A stretch of DNA of 64,000 nucleotides from assembly GCA_900315315.1 (NCBI GenBank), contig OMYT01000002.1:1-64000 (forward strand), read 5' to 3'. The position numbers were made by a program, and so were the translations under genes. The notes beneath the pieces are model-generated. The model did no database searches, had not been told where the DNA came from, and saw nothing but the letters and a program-made list of their open reading frames with translations. Of this stretch, positions 26,001 to 34,701 are shown piece by piece. The stretch is from an uncultured Eubacteriales bacterium (lineage in GTDB: Bacteria > Bacillota > Clostridia > Christensenellales > Aristaeellaceae). Numbering within the stretch: the stretch's first letter is position 1; every line of letters starts with the position of its first letter.

Positions 26001-29000
26001 GGACCTGTTCCGGAAGCAGGTTCAGGCATCGCCGGAGCATAAGGCCGTGACAGACAGCGAAGGCAGTTACACCTACGCGGAACTGAACCGGGCATCCGAC
26101 GCCGTCGCCGCGTGGCTGATCGGCCAGGGGGTCCGGGAAAACAGCTTTGTCGCCCTGCGCATGGGCCGGGTGAAGGAATTCACGGCGGCGGCCATCGGCA
26201 TCCACAAGGCGGGGGCGGCCTATGTGCCCATCGACGCGGATTATCCGGAGGACCGCGTCAGCTATATGCTGGAAGATTCGCAGGCGGCCCTGCTGCTGAC
26301 CGAAGAGACGGTCAGGCAGGCGGTGCGGGAGTGCGCGGACGCGCAGCCGGTGCTTCGCGCCGGGCCGGACACGCTGGCCTACATGATTTACACGTCCGGA
26401 TCCACCGGCAGGCCCAAGGGCGTCATGATTCCCCACAGGGCGCTGACAAACTTCGTTCACTTCATCGCGAGCCGCTGGGGGCTGACGGAAAAGAGCCGGA
26501 TCGCCTGCCATTCCAACTTCGCTTTTGACGCTTCGGTGGAGGATCTGTATCCTGTGCTGACGGCGGGCGGGGAGCTGTTCATCGTGCCGGAAGAGGTGCG
26601 GCGGGACGTGGAGGAGATGCGGCGCTATCTGAAGGCGAACGCCATCAGCGGCGGCTGCTATTCCACCCAGTTCGGTCAGTTGCTGGCAGGGGAAGAGCCG
26701 CTGGATGTGGATTATCTGTGCCTGGGCGGCGAGGCGATGACCACAGTACCACAGGCCCGGGGACCGGTGTACAACACCTACGGGCCCACGGAATTCACGG
26801 TGGATGCCACATACTTCGAATTGCGGAAGGGCGAAAGCTACGACCCGATCCCCATCGGACGGCCGCTTTATAACTGTTATGCCTTCGTGTGTGACACGAA
26901 CTGCCGCCTGCTGCCCCGGGGGATGGCGGGCGAACTGTGCCTGGCGGGACCCCAGATCGCGGAAGGGTACCGGAACCGCCCGGATCTGACGGAAAAGGCG
27001 TTCGTGGACTGCCCCTGGCTGCCCGGCAAAAAGATGTACCGGACGGGGGACCTGGCCCGCTGGAACCCGGAAGGACAGCTGGAATACCTGGGGCGCATCG
27101 ACAACCAGGTGAAGCTGCGCGGCTTCCGCATTGAGATGGGAGAAATCGAAAACCGGGCCGCCCAGTATGAGGGTATTCGGACCGTGGCGGCACAGGTGCG
27201 CAGGGATACCCTTGTGCTTTATTACACGGCTGACAGGGAGATCGATCCGGGCGCGCTGAAGGCGTTCCTTGCCGAAACGCTGACGGACTATATGGTTCCG
27301 GCCATTTACATGCGGCTGGAAAACATGCCCGTGACGCCCAACGGCAAGATCGACCGGAAGGCGCTGCCGGAACCGGAGATTGCCGCAAGGGAATACGTGG
27401 AACCGGCCGGCGCCGCGGAGAAGGCGGTTGCGGCGGCGATGCAGAAGATCCTGAACATGAAAACGGCCCCCGGGGCGCTGGACAGTTTCTTTGAGCTGGG
27501 CGGCGACTCCATCAAGGCGATCCGTCTGTCCAGTCTGCTGCGCGACGATGACCTGGCGGTGTCCGTGGCCGACATCATGCAGCAGAAGACGGTCCGCGGC
27601 ATCGCGGGCGCGGCCCAGGCGAAAAAGGGCCCGGAGATCAGCCAGGAGCCCTTTGAGGGGGACGTGGAGGAAACGCCCATCGTCGCATTCTTCAGGGATC
27701 TTCACCTGCCGCAGCCCTGGCACTACAATCAGACTGAGCTGTTCCTTCTCCGGGACCGCATGGCGGCTGAGGAACTGCAACGCATTTTCAACGCGCTGAC
27801 GGTTCAGCACGATATGCTGCGAGCGATCTGGACGGACAACCGCCTGACGGTCAGGCCGGCCGACACCGCCATCCTCATTGAGGAATACAGCGCTTCCTCA
27901 GAAGAGGAAATCACGGCCATCTGCCGGGAGATTCAAAGCCATATCCGGATGGAAGAGGCACTGGTCAGGGCCGCGCTGATCCACGCGCCGGACGCGGACT
28001 GCTTCTGTCTTGCCTGCCACCACCTGGTGATCGACGGCGTGAGCTGGCGGATCATTACGGCAGACCTTGAAACGGCGTTTGCCCAGGATAAGGGCGGGAA
28101 GGCAATTCAGCTGCCGCGGAAGACCCAGCCCTATGCGGACTACGCGCGGGCGATCCGGAAATACCGGAGCAGCGATCGGCTGGCGCAGGAGATTCCCTAC
28201 TGGAACGCGGTACAGAAAAAGCTGGAATCGCTTCCGCTGTCAGACGGGAAGGATTACAGCCGCGAATTCGCCCGGCTGACCGTGACTATGAGCGCTGAAG
28301 ATACTGAACGGTTCCTGCGCACAAACTATGACGCCTTCGGGCTTACGCTCAACGACGCCCTGCTGACTGCCGTGTGCAGAAGCTGGCGCCGGGTCAGGGG
28401 CGACATGCCGGTACCGGTGCAGCTGGAAGGACACGGACGCGAAGAACTGGATGAACCGCTGTACACCGATCGCACGGTCGGGTGGTTTACCTCCATCTAT
28501 CCTGTGGTGTTTGAAGGCCTGACCGGCGACATGCGCCGGGATCTGATGGCGGTAAAAGAGACGCTCCACCGGATTCCCCATAAAGGCGTGGGTTACAACG
28601 TGCTCCGGTATGCGGGCGGAGAAGACGCGCCGGATTTCCATACGGACAGGATCCCACCTCTGAGCTTTAATTACCTGGGCGAAATGGACGAAGGGTCGCC
28701 TGAGGAAGAGACGCAGTTCCGGGCGGCCCATATCGACACGGGAGAGGCTGTCAGCCCCCGGAATACAGAGGGGTCCGGCTTCAGCATCAACTGCCTGACG
28801 AGAGGCGGCGTCTTTACCCTGACAGTCGATCACGATCCGGCTGAATTTGATCCCGGGCAGGCCGGAGAAATCGCCGGGGGTATTCTTGAAGAAATGCGGC
28901 GGATCGTTACGTTCCTGTCTGAAACAAACGCATCCATGACGACAGCCTCCGACCTGGGCGAAACGGAATGGAGTGAGGAAGAATTTGAAGCCGTGACGGC

Positions 29001-32000
29001 GGACTTTGAAAGCCGCGGCGAACGGGTGGAACGGATTTATCCGCTGCTGCCGATGCAGGAAGGCATGCTGCTCAGGCACCTGCAGGATCCGGAGGCCTGG
29101 GCATACCGGCTGGTGGATATCTTTGAAATGGATTGGGTGCCCACGGAGGCGCAGCTTCGCCATGTGCTGGACCGGATGGGAGCGAAGCACGAAGTGCTGC
29201 GCACATCCATCGTGTATAAAAATGTCAGCGTTCCCCGGCAGGCCATCATTGACAGGCCCCTGGGCCTTGCCATGGCCGATCTGACCGCGGAGGCTGATCC
29301 GGAAGCGGCGGTGAAGCGGCTGCGGGAGGAAATCCTGACCCATGGATATGACCTGCAGGATAAGCCGCTTTTCGGCCTGACCTGCGCAAAAGTGAGCGAT
29401 TCCCGCTGCTATCTGGTCCAGGCGCAGCATCATATCATCACGGACGGCTGGTGCACTGCCCTGTGCATGGAGGATCTGACCCGCTATCTTCAGGAGGAGA
29501 TGACCGGACAGTTTACAGAGGAACGGCCCTCTGCCGGAGGGCGCTATGAGGCCGCGGTCCGGGAGATCCTGCGCAAGGACATGAAGGCGGGCCTGAACTA
29601 CTGGCGTGAACTGCTGTCAGGCTATGAGACAAGGGCGGAGGTTCCTTCCTATGGCACAGTGCCGGAGAACGAGCGCTCGGAAGAAGACCTGCTGACGGTG
29701 GTGCTGGACGCGGAGAAAACGCGGCAGCTGGAACAGCTGTGCGGGCAGGAGGGCGCGACCCTCAGCAACGCCGTGGAGCTGGCGTGGGGCATGGTCCTCG
29801 GCGTGTGCAGCCGCACAAAGGACGCGGTGTTCGCCAAGGTCGTGTCCGGCCGCGACAATACGGAAACCAGGGTCGACGACCTGATGGGCCTGTTCATCAA
29901 CTCGGTACCGGTGCGCGTGAAGTGGGACGACAGAACCAGCGCGCGGGACGCGCTGCGGGCCCTGAATCAGCAGGCGGCCCGGAGCAATGGGTATGACTAT
30001 TGCCCGCTGGCTGACATTGAGCAGCAGACGGATCTGGGCAGCGAACTGCTGCAGTCGGTGCTGGCCTTTGAGAATTTTGCCGGCGGAAGGGAAAACGGCG
30101 CGGAAGCGCCGCTCCTCAGGCCCCTGGAGCTGCGGGAGGAGATCTTCAGCGCCATCAATCCTGTCTCTTTTGTGGAGAACGGGCAGCTGACTTTCTGCCT
30201 TACCTTCGATACCCGTCTGTACCGCGGGGAGGAAATCCGCCGGCTGCTTTCGATGATCCGGATGCTGCTGGAAGGAATGATCCGGAATCCGGATTGCGCG
30301 CTGGGGGCGCTTGATCTGCTGGACGAAGACGATATCCGGGAGATTATCACCCGGTCAAAGGGTGAAACCCTGGCATACGATATCCGTGAGACCTGGCTTG
30401 ACCTGTTCCGGAAATGGGTGAAAGAACGCCCTGATCACGTCGCCGTGGTCGACAGTGAAAGCAGTTATACCTACGCGGAACTGGACCGGGCCTCCAACGC
30501 CGTCGCTGCGTGGCTCATCGGCCGGGGGGTCCGGGAAAACAGCTTTGTCGCCCTGCGCATGGGCCGGGTGAAGGAATTTGCGGCGGCGGTTGTCGGCGTC
30601 CATAAGGCCGGGGCGGCCTATGTGCCTGTGGATCCCGAATACCCCGAGGACCGGATCGCCTTCATGCTGGAGGACAGTGAGGCAAAGGCGGCCCTTGACG
30701 GGGAGACGGTCCGCAGGATCGTTTCCGAAGGGAAAAACGCTCCCGAAATCTGCCTCGCGAAGCCGGGGAACCGCGCCTATATGATCTACACCTCCGGATC
30801 CACCGGAAAGCCAAAGGGCGTGGTGCAGCCTCACAGTTCCCTGAAGGCCATGCTGGCCTGGCTGATAAATATCGTCGGCGAAAACGCTGTCGACGCGCTT
30901 CATCCAAGTTTCTCCTTCGACGCTTCGGTCAATGATCTGTTCCCGCCTTTGGCGGCAGGCGGGCAGGTGCATATCCTGGCGGATGAGCTGCGCAAAGACC
31001 CTGCCGCCATGGACCGCTATATCCGTGAGCACGGAATCACCGGAATGACCGTCTCCACGCAGATCGGCATGGCATTGATCAACCAGTTTCCGGATATGCC
31101 GATCCGGTTTATGATGATGGGCGGCGAGAAAATGCTGCCATGCGAAAAAACAGACATTCGGCTGATCAACGGTTACGGACCGACGGAATTTACGGTATGC
31201 TCCAGCTATCACACCGTCAACCAGGAGAAGGATCTGAATATCCCCATCGGGCGCCCCGTACCCAATACCTGGTCCCTGATCTGTGACGATTGCGGCCGTT
31301 TGCTGCCCCGGGGCATGGCGGGGGAACTGTGCCTGGCAGGGCCTCAGATCGCGGAGGGATACTGGAAGCGTCCGGATCTGACGGCAAAAGCGTTCGTGGA
31401 CTGCCCCTGGCTGAGTGACGAAAAGATGTACCGCACCGGAGACCTGGCGAGGTACAATGAAAACGATGAACTGGAATACCTGGGCCGCATTGACAACCAG
31501 GTAAAACTGCGCGGCTTCCGCATCGAGCTGGGCGAAATCGAGAGCCGGGCCGCCCAGTATGAGGGTATTCGGACCGTGACGACGCAGGTGCGCAGGGATA
31601 CCCTTGTACTTTATTACACAGCTGACGGGGAGATCGATCCGGACGGGCTGAAGGCGTTCCTTGCCGAAACGCTGACGGAGTATATGGTTCCGGAGATTTA
31701 CATGCGGCTGGAAAACATGCCCATGACGCCTAACGGGAAAATCAACCTGAAAGCGCTGCCGGATCCGGATATTTCCGACCGGCAGGCGCCCTACGCCCCG
31801 CCGCGGAACCCGGTCGAACGCACGCTGTGCGCGGCATTTGCGGAGGCGCTCGGACTGGACGCGGAGACTTTCGGCATTGATGACGATTTCTTCGCGCTGG
31901 GCGGCAATTCCATCCGCTGCATGAAGGCGGTCTCCATCGCGAATATCAGCAAGCTGTCCATTTCGGATATCTACCGTCTGAAAACGCCCGCGCGGATTTC

Positions 32001-33270
32001 GGAGGCGCTTTTCGGAATGGATGAGGATGACTTCAGCGAGGAGCAGGCCCGCGGGATGTCTGTCACGGCGACGCCGGGCCAGCTGAACATGATGGACTAT
32101 CAGTTTACCCACGCGAAATCCGTGATGTACAACATTCCCTCTTTGTACCGCATTGATGACAGGATCGGGGACGATCGCCTCGCGTCGGCGGTCAACGCTG
32201 TGATCCGCAATCACCCGGCGCTTTACACGGTGTTTGAGACGGACGAGGAATACAATTTTGTCCAGCGCTGCCGCCCGGATATGCTCCGTGACGTCCAATG
32301 GGAAGACATTGCGCCGGAGGATCTTCACAGCGCCATCGACGGCCTGGTCGCGCCATTCACGAGTCTCCGCTGCACGCCGCTGTTCAGGATCCGTCTGCTC
32401 AGATGCGGCCGGTTACGCTACCTGTTCATGGACATGCACCACATGATTTCCGACGGTTTTTCCGTCGGGGTGCTGCGGGAGAATATTCAGCGCGCGGTCA
32501 GAGGAGAACCGCTGCCTGAGGATTACTATTATACCTTCCTGCTCCGGGAGCAGAAAGCAGCGCAGACAAGCGCCTACGCGGAGGCAAAGCAGTATTTCAG
32601 CAATCTGCTCGGCGATACCGACTGGTGCAACATCCCGAAGCCCGACTTCGCTTCCTGGGATTCCGAGGGTGCGGAGGAAATGATCGGCCTGTCGCTGACC
32701 CTGAAACAGATGGAGGATGCGCAGGCACGCCTGAAAGCCTCCGGCAATGTGATCTGCCTGGCGGCCGGCGCGCTGGCCCTGCGGGAATACAGCAAGAAGG
32801 AAGATGTGCTTCTCAACTGGATCAACGACAACCGGTCAAGGGCCGGAAACGAAACGACTGTGGGACTTCTGTTCAAGATTCTCCCTGTAGCGCTGCATAT
32901 GGATGAGTATTCCGACAAAAAAACGCTCGTTGAAGAAATCCGGAGACAGACGGATGCCGGATTTGCGCACAGCATCTGCGATTATCAGGAGATCATGGAA
33001 AAAGCACTGGAAGACTCCATCGAAATCAATTACCTGCCGGGGCTTGCCGACGGGGAAGAGCAGACGGAGGAAACCGGAATCCTGGAGGAAGTGGAGCTTG
33101 CCAAGGTGCACAACGCTGCCGGCGGGCGTGTCGGTATGTACATCGGCGATTTGGACGGGGTTCTCGCCGTTTCCTGCAGTTACCAGAAACGCATCTACGC
33201 GCCGGGCAGCATGCGGAGGTTCCTTGAGCTGTTCCGGAAACACCTTCACGCGATCGTTCTGGAGCCTTAA
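23047..33270 (+). CDS. Three-module nonribosomal peptide synthetase (A-T-C-A-T-E-C-A-T-C)
   Basis: 3,407 residues. Domains: A1 1-455; T1 465-535 (Ser496); C1 548-975 (HHIVFDG 676-682); A2 976-1445; T2 1455-1525 (GGDSIKA, Ser1488); E 1540-1965 (HHLVIDG 1658-1664, EGHGRE, PHKGVGYN); C2 1993-2440 (HHIITDG 2128-2134); A3 2445-2915; T3 2922-2990 (LGGNS, Ser2955); terminal C3 3003-3407 (HHMISDG 3131-3137). All catalytic motifs look intact. A1 lacks the usual amino-binding Asp and has YGMSE, as in aryl/acyl-acid domains. Read-out pocket residues: A2 DAECCGTVD, A3 DANTMGGVC (the latter resembling Phe/Tyr codes). Predicted product: acyl/aryl cap, then a D-residue, then a probably aromatic residue, released by C3. 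No thioesterase, reductase or phosphopantetheinyl transferase is present nearby. A MATE exporter follows after 45 bases. Confidence 0.93.
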   Translation: MRLLDIINTLALTQPGKTALNDCGGTAVTYAQLMDLSGRVYHYLKERGIGREDMVNILLPRGTEPFIAMIGVWRAGAACVILEEGYPAERVKFIQSDCGCRLVMDGAAWQEAMACEPLEGRETVDDHDAAFAVYTSGSTGNPKGVLHEYGNVDRAAETDLTMTGCALISPLNVVAAIIISTSVLHDGGTLFVIPYSVVKDPSAVRECFVRYGITQTLCAPSVFHLFRDIPSLELIIVASEPAYGIRSDDPKLQVYNFYGMSESAFVIAYKKLDEPNEISPIGRACPGVVMTLRDEEGKPVPDGEEGELCFGNPYVRGYIGLPEQTARTFANGETRTGDLAKRLENGDYVVLGRIDDMIKINGNRVEPAEVEAAVRKVTGLKQVMAKGFSEGSAAYVCLYYTDDVKIDAAAIRETLQQHLPYYMIPSHFIHLDTFPRTGSGKLSRRMLPRPEFDSSDAEYSAPDSAAEKALCDTMAAVLKLDRVSAEADFYALGGSSVTSMELVSKCPLRRLDIGMIYQGRTPRKIAKIWQEAMQAADAAADRDADPEKPCPLTQTQMGIYAECARHPGEAIYNNPVLLRFPADTDAGRLQHAVETAVKAHPGLFAQIIPDESGLPAMVYRPDWAEEALCEITDSTEAAFTARKSALAAPFNILEDRLFRMEIIRTEMAVRLFVDCHHIVFDGTSAHILFDDLARAWQGEEAEPEGYTAWHAATDEASLRESGAYVSAKSWYMEQFGDIEAPSLPEGDHHGEQPVYANKTIPLTTPVSALRKFCAEHGLTENVVTTAAFGVLLSGYTREKAPVFTTVYNGRKDSRTGRTVSMFVKTLPLRFNTAGDIPVTDLCTAVKEQLLGDMANDIFSFAELAAATGITSDVMFVWQDQMRAVPHLDGVTAVKEDVPFNAAGAMLSGELTAEGDQLDMHMEYHANRYSGRFIDDFAARYNLVLEQMMRRENLSGISLVSDEEVPALLQLSRGETMPYNTGETWLDLFRKQVQASPEHKAVTDSEGSYTYAELNRASDAVAAWLIGQGVRENSFVALRMGRVKEFTAAAIGIHKAGAAYVPIDADYPEDRVSYMLEDSQAALLLTEETVRQAVRECADAQPVLRAGPDTLAYMIYTSGSTGRPKGVMIPHRALTNFVHFIASRWGLTEKSRIACHSNFAFDASVEDLYPVLTAGGELFIVPEEVRRDVEEMRRYLKANAISGGCYSTQFGQLLAGEEPLDVDYLCLGGEAMTTVPQARGPVYNTYGPTEFTVDATYFELRKGESYDPIPIGRPLYNCYAFVCDTNCRLLPRGMAGELCLAGPQIAEGYRNRPDLTEKAFVDCPWLPGKKMYRTGDLARWNPEGQLEYLGRIDNQVKLRGFRIEMGEIENRAAQYEGIRTVAAQVRRDTLVLYYTADREIDPGALKAFLAETLTDYMVPAIYMRLENMPVTPNGKIDRKALPEPEIAAREYVEPAGAAEKAVAAAMQKILNMKTAPGALDSFFELGGDSIKAIRLSSLLRDDDLAVSVADIMQQKTVRGIAGAAQAKKGPEISQEPFEGDVEETPIVAFFRDLHLPQPWHYNQTELFLLRDRMAAEELQRIFNALTVQHDMLRAIWTDNRLTVRPADTAILIEEYSASSEEEITAICREIQSHIRMEEALVRAALIHAPDADCFCLACHHLVIDGVSWRIITADLETAFAQDKGGKAIQLPRKTQPYADYARAIRKYRSSDRLAQEIPYWNAVQKKLESLPLSDGKDYSREFARLTVTMSAEDTERFLRTNYDAFGLTLNDALLTAVCRSWRRVRGDMPVPVQLEGHGREELDEPLYTDRTVGWFTSIYPVVFEGLTGDMRRDLMAVKETLHRIPHKGVGYNVLRYAGGEDAPDFHTDRIPPLSFNYLGEMDEGSPEEETQFRAAHIDTGEAVSPRNTEGSGFSINCLTRGGVFTLTVDHDPAEFDPGQAGEIAGGILEEMRRIVTFLSETNASMTTASDLGETEWSEEEFEAVTADFESRGERVERIYPLLPMQEGMLLRHLQDPEAWAYRLVDIFEMDWVPTEAQLRHVLDRMGAKHEVLRTSIVYKNVSVPRQAIIDRPLGLAMADLTAEADPEAAVKRLREEILTHGYDLQDKPLFGLTCAKVSDSRCYLVQAQHHIITDGWCTALCMEDLTRYLQEEMTGQFTEERPSAGGRYEAAVREILRKDMKAGLNYWRELLSGYETRAEVPSYGTVPENERSEEDLLTVVLDAEKTRQLEQLCGQEGATLSNAVELAWGMVLGVCSRTKDAVFAKVVSGRDNTETRVDDLMGLFINSVPVRVKWDDRTSARDALRALNQQAARSNGYDYCPLADIEQQTDLGSELLQSVLAFENFAGGRENGAEAPLLRPLELREEIFSAINPVSFVENGQLTFCLTFDTRLYRGEEIRRLLSMIRMLLEGMIRNPDCALGALDLLDEDDIREIITRSKGETLAYDIRETWLDLFRKWVKERPDHVAVVDSESSYTYAELDRASNAVAAWLIGRGVRENSFVALRMGRVKEFAAAVVGVHKAGAAYVPVDPEYPEDRIAFMLEDSEAKAALDGETVRRIVSEGKNAPEICLAKPGNRAYMIYTSGSTGKPKGVVQPHSSLKAMLAWLINIVGENAVDALHPSFSFDASVNDLFPPLAAGGQVHILADELRKDPAAMDRYIREHGITGMTVSTQIGMALINQFPDMPIRFMMMGGEKMLPCEKTDIRLINGYGPTEFTVCSSYHTVNQEKDLNIPIGRPVPNTWSLICDDCGRLLPRGMAGELCLAGPQIAEGYWKRPDLTAKAFVDCPWLSDEKMYRTGDLARYNENDELEYLGRIDNQVKLRGFRIELGEIESRAAQYEGIRTVTTQVRRDTLVLYYTADGEIDPDGLKAFLAETLTEYMVPEIYMRLENMPMTPNGKINLKALPDPDISDRQAPYAPPRNPVERTLCAAFAEALGLDAETFGIDDDFFALGGNSIRCMKAVSIANISKLSISDIYRLKTPARISEALFGMDEDDFSEEQARGMSVTATPGQLNMMDYQFTHAKSVMYNIPSLYRIDDRIGDDRLASAVNAVIRNHPALYTVFETDEEYNFVQRCRPDMLRDVQWEDIAPEDLHSAIDGLVAPFTSLRCTPLFRIRLLRCGRLRYLFMDMHHMISDGFSVGVLRENIQRAVRGEPLPEDYYYTFLLREQKAAQTSAYAEAKQYFSNLLGDTDWCNIPKPDFASWDSEGAEEMIGLSLTLKQMEDAQARLKASGNVICLAAGALALREYSKKEDVLLNWINDNRSRAGNETTVGLLFKILPVALHMDEYSDKKTLVEEIRRQTDAGFAHSICDYQEIMEKALEDSIEINYLPGLADGEEQTEETGILEEVELAKVHNAAGGRVGMYIGDLDGVLAVSCSYQKRIYAPGSMRRFLELFRKHLHAIVLEP

Positions 33271-33315
33271 CGGTAAAAGCATCCTGTGCTGTTCCGGCAC
33301 AGAGGAGAGAAATCA

Positions 33316-34689
33316 ATGAAAAAAGTCGAACTGTCCGAAAACTTTACGTACGGCAAGCTGATTGTGTACGCCCTGCCCAGCATCCTCAATATGCTGGTTT
33401 CCATTTCCTTTCAGCTGGTGGACGGATATTTTGTGTCCAACCTGCTGGGGGTGTCCGCCTTTGCCGCGATCAATCTCATCATGCCGCTGTGTGTGGTGAT
33501 GTTCGCGCTGGGGCTCATGTTCGGCACGGGATCAAGCGCCGTTGCCGCCAGGTACCTGGGAAATGGTGAAGAGCAAAAGGCCCGGGAGATTTTCAGCTGC
33601 GCGGTCGTTGTCATGATTGCGGTAGGGCTGATCCTCGGGGGCATTCTTGTGCTGCTGATGCCGGCCGTCGGCCGGATGGTGGGAGCGAGCGTGCATTCGC
33701 TGGACGACTGCGTCATTTACGGGCGCTGGGTGGCGGCCTTTCTGTTCGCGTTCATCATCACCTACGGGTTTCAGTCCCTGTGGGTCACGGCCGGAAAGGC
33801 CTGGCTGGGCACAGTGATTGCCGTCATCAACGGGGCAATGAACGCGGTGCTGGACTGGGTCTTCATGGTGCCCCTGAAAATGGGGGTCACCGGCGCGGCA
33901 CTGGCCACCTCCCTTGCTGCCCTGACCGGCATGATCATCACCCTGGTCTATTTTGCCCGTCCCAACAGTTCTTCGCTGCGCCTTGCGATCCCGAAGCTCC
34001 GCTCCTTCAGGGAGATGGGCGCCGTATGCTTCAACGGCGCCTCCGAGATGGTGGACAGCGTATCGGGGAATCTGACCCAAATGGTGGTCAACGGGCAGCT
34101 GATGCGCTTTTACGGCGAGACCGGCGTGGCGGCCATGAGCGTGTTCGGATACATCTTATTGATATTCCTGTCGATCTCCTACGGTTTTTCCAACGCGATC
34201 ATCACGATTGCAGGATATAAAGTCGGCGAAAAGAAAAAACAGGAGATCCATGAATTGCTCAGGCGCTCAACGGTTCTGCAGATTCTGACCGGGGCGGTTA
34301 TGGGCGTTCTGTGCTGGCTGCTGGCAAAACCCATCGCGACCCTGTACGTAGGCTATGACGAGGCGACCCTCGGACTGGCGGTGAAGGTGCTGAAGATCTC
34401 GTCAGTCGCGTGCCTGCTCTATGGCTTTGATACGTTCTGCGGCGCCTTCTTTACCGGCCTGGGAGACGGGCTGGGTTCCATCATCATCTCCTTTACGCTT
34501 TCGCTGGCGGCGCCGGTTGCTTCCGTACTGCTGCTGCCCGCGGTCTGGGGAGCCGAAGCCATCTGGTATCTGTATCCGGTGTTTACGCTGGCAACGGCAA
34601 TCCTGTGCGCGGGGATGCTGAAATGGCGCTACCCCGCATGGATGCGGCAGCTGGAGAAAAACGGCTGGAATACCGGTACGAAGGATTGA
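33316..34689 (+). CDS. MATE family transporter, probable exporter of the NRPS product
   Basis: 457 residues, about 12 helices in two homologous halves; N-half ILNMLVSISFQLVDGYFVSN and GTGSSAVAARYLGNGEEQKA are typical MATE features. The ATG at 33316 follows GAGGAGAGAAATCA. It starts 45 bases after the NRPS stop in the same direction with no terminator between, so one transcript is likely. Export of, or self-protection from, the NRPS product is the obvious inference; a function in metabolite uptake cannot be excluded. Confidence 0.9.
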   Translation: MKKVELSENFTYGKLIVYALPSILNMLVSISFQLVDGYFVSNLLGVSAFAAINLIMPLCVVMFALGLMFGTGSSAVAARYLGNGEEQKAREIFSCAVVVMIAVGLILGGILVLLMPAVGRMVGASVHSLDDCVIYGRWVAAFLFAFIITYGFQSLWVTAGKAWLGTVIAVINGAMNAVLDWVFMVPLKMGVTGAALATSLAALTGMIITLVYFARPNSSSLRLAIPKLRSFREMGAVCFNGASEMVDSVSGNLTQMVVNGQLMRFYGETGVAAMSVFGYILLIFLSISYGFSNAIITIAGYKVGEKKKQEIHELLRRSTVLQILTGAVMGVLCWLLAKPIATLYVGYDEATLGLAVKVLKISSVACLLYGFDTFCGAFFTGLGDGLGSIIISFTLSLAAPVASVLLLPAVWGAEAIWYLYPVFTLATAILCAGMLKWRYPAWMRQLEKNGWNTGTKD

Positions 34690-34701
34690 GATATCGGCCG
34701 A

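Noticed and set aside
25231-27810. 859-residue minus-strand open frame inside the NRPS gene
   Set aside because: It is a shadow of GC-rich coding DNA: the plus-strand NRPS frame has complete domain motifs throughout, and the antisense frame shows no recognisable domain or ribosome binding site.
30355-32328. 657-residue minus-strand open frame
   Set aside because: Same antisense shadow effect over the third NRPS module; its sequence parallels that of the 25231-27810 shadow because the two A modules are similar.
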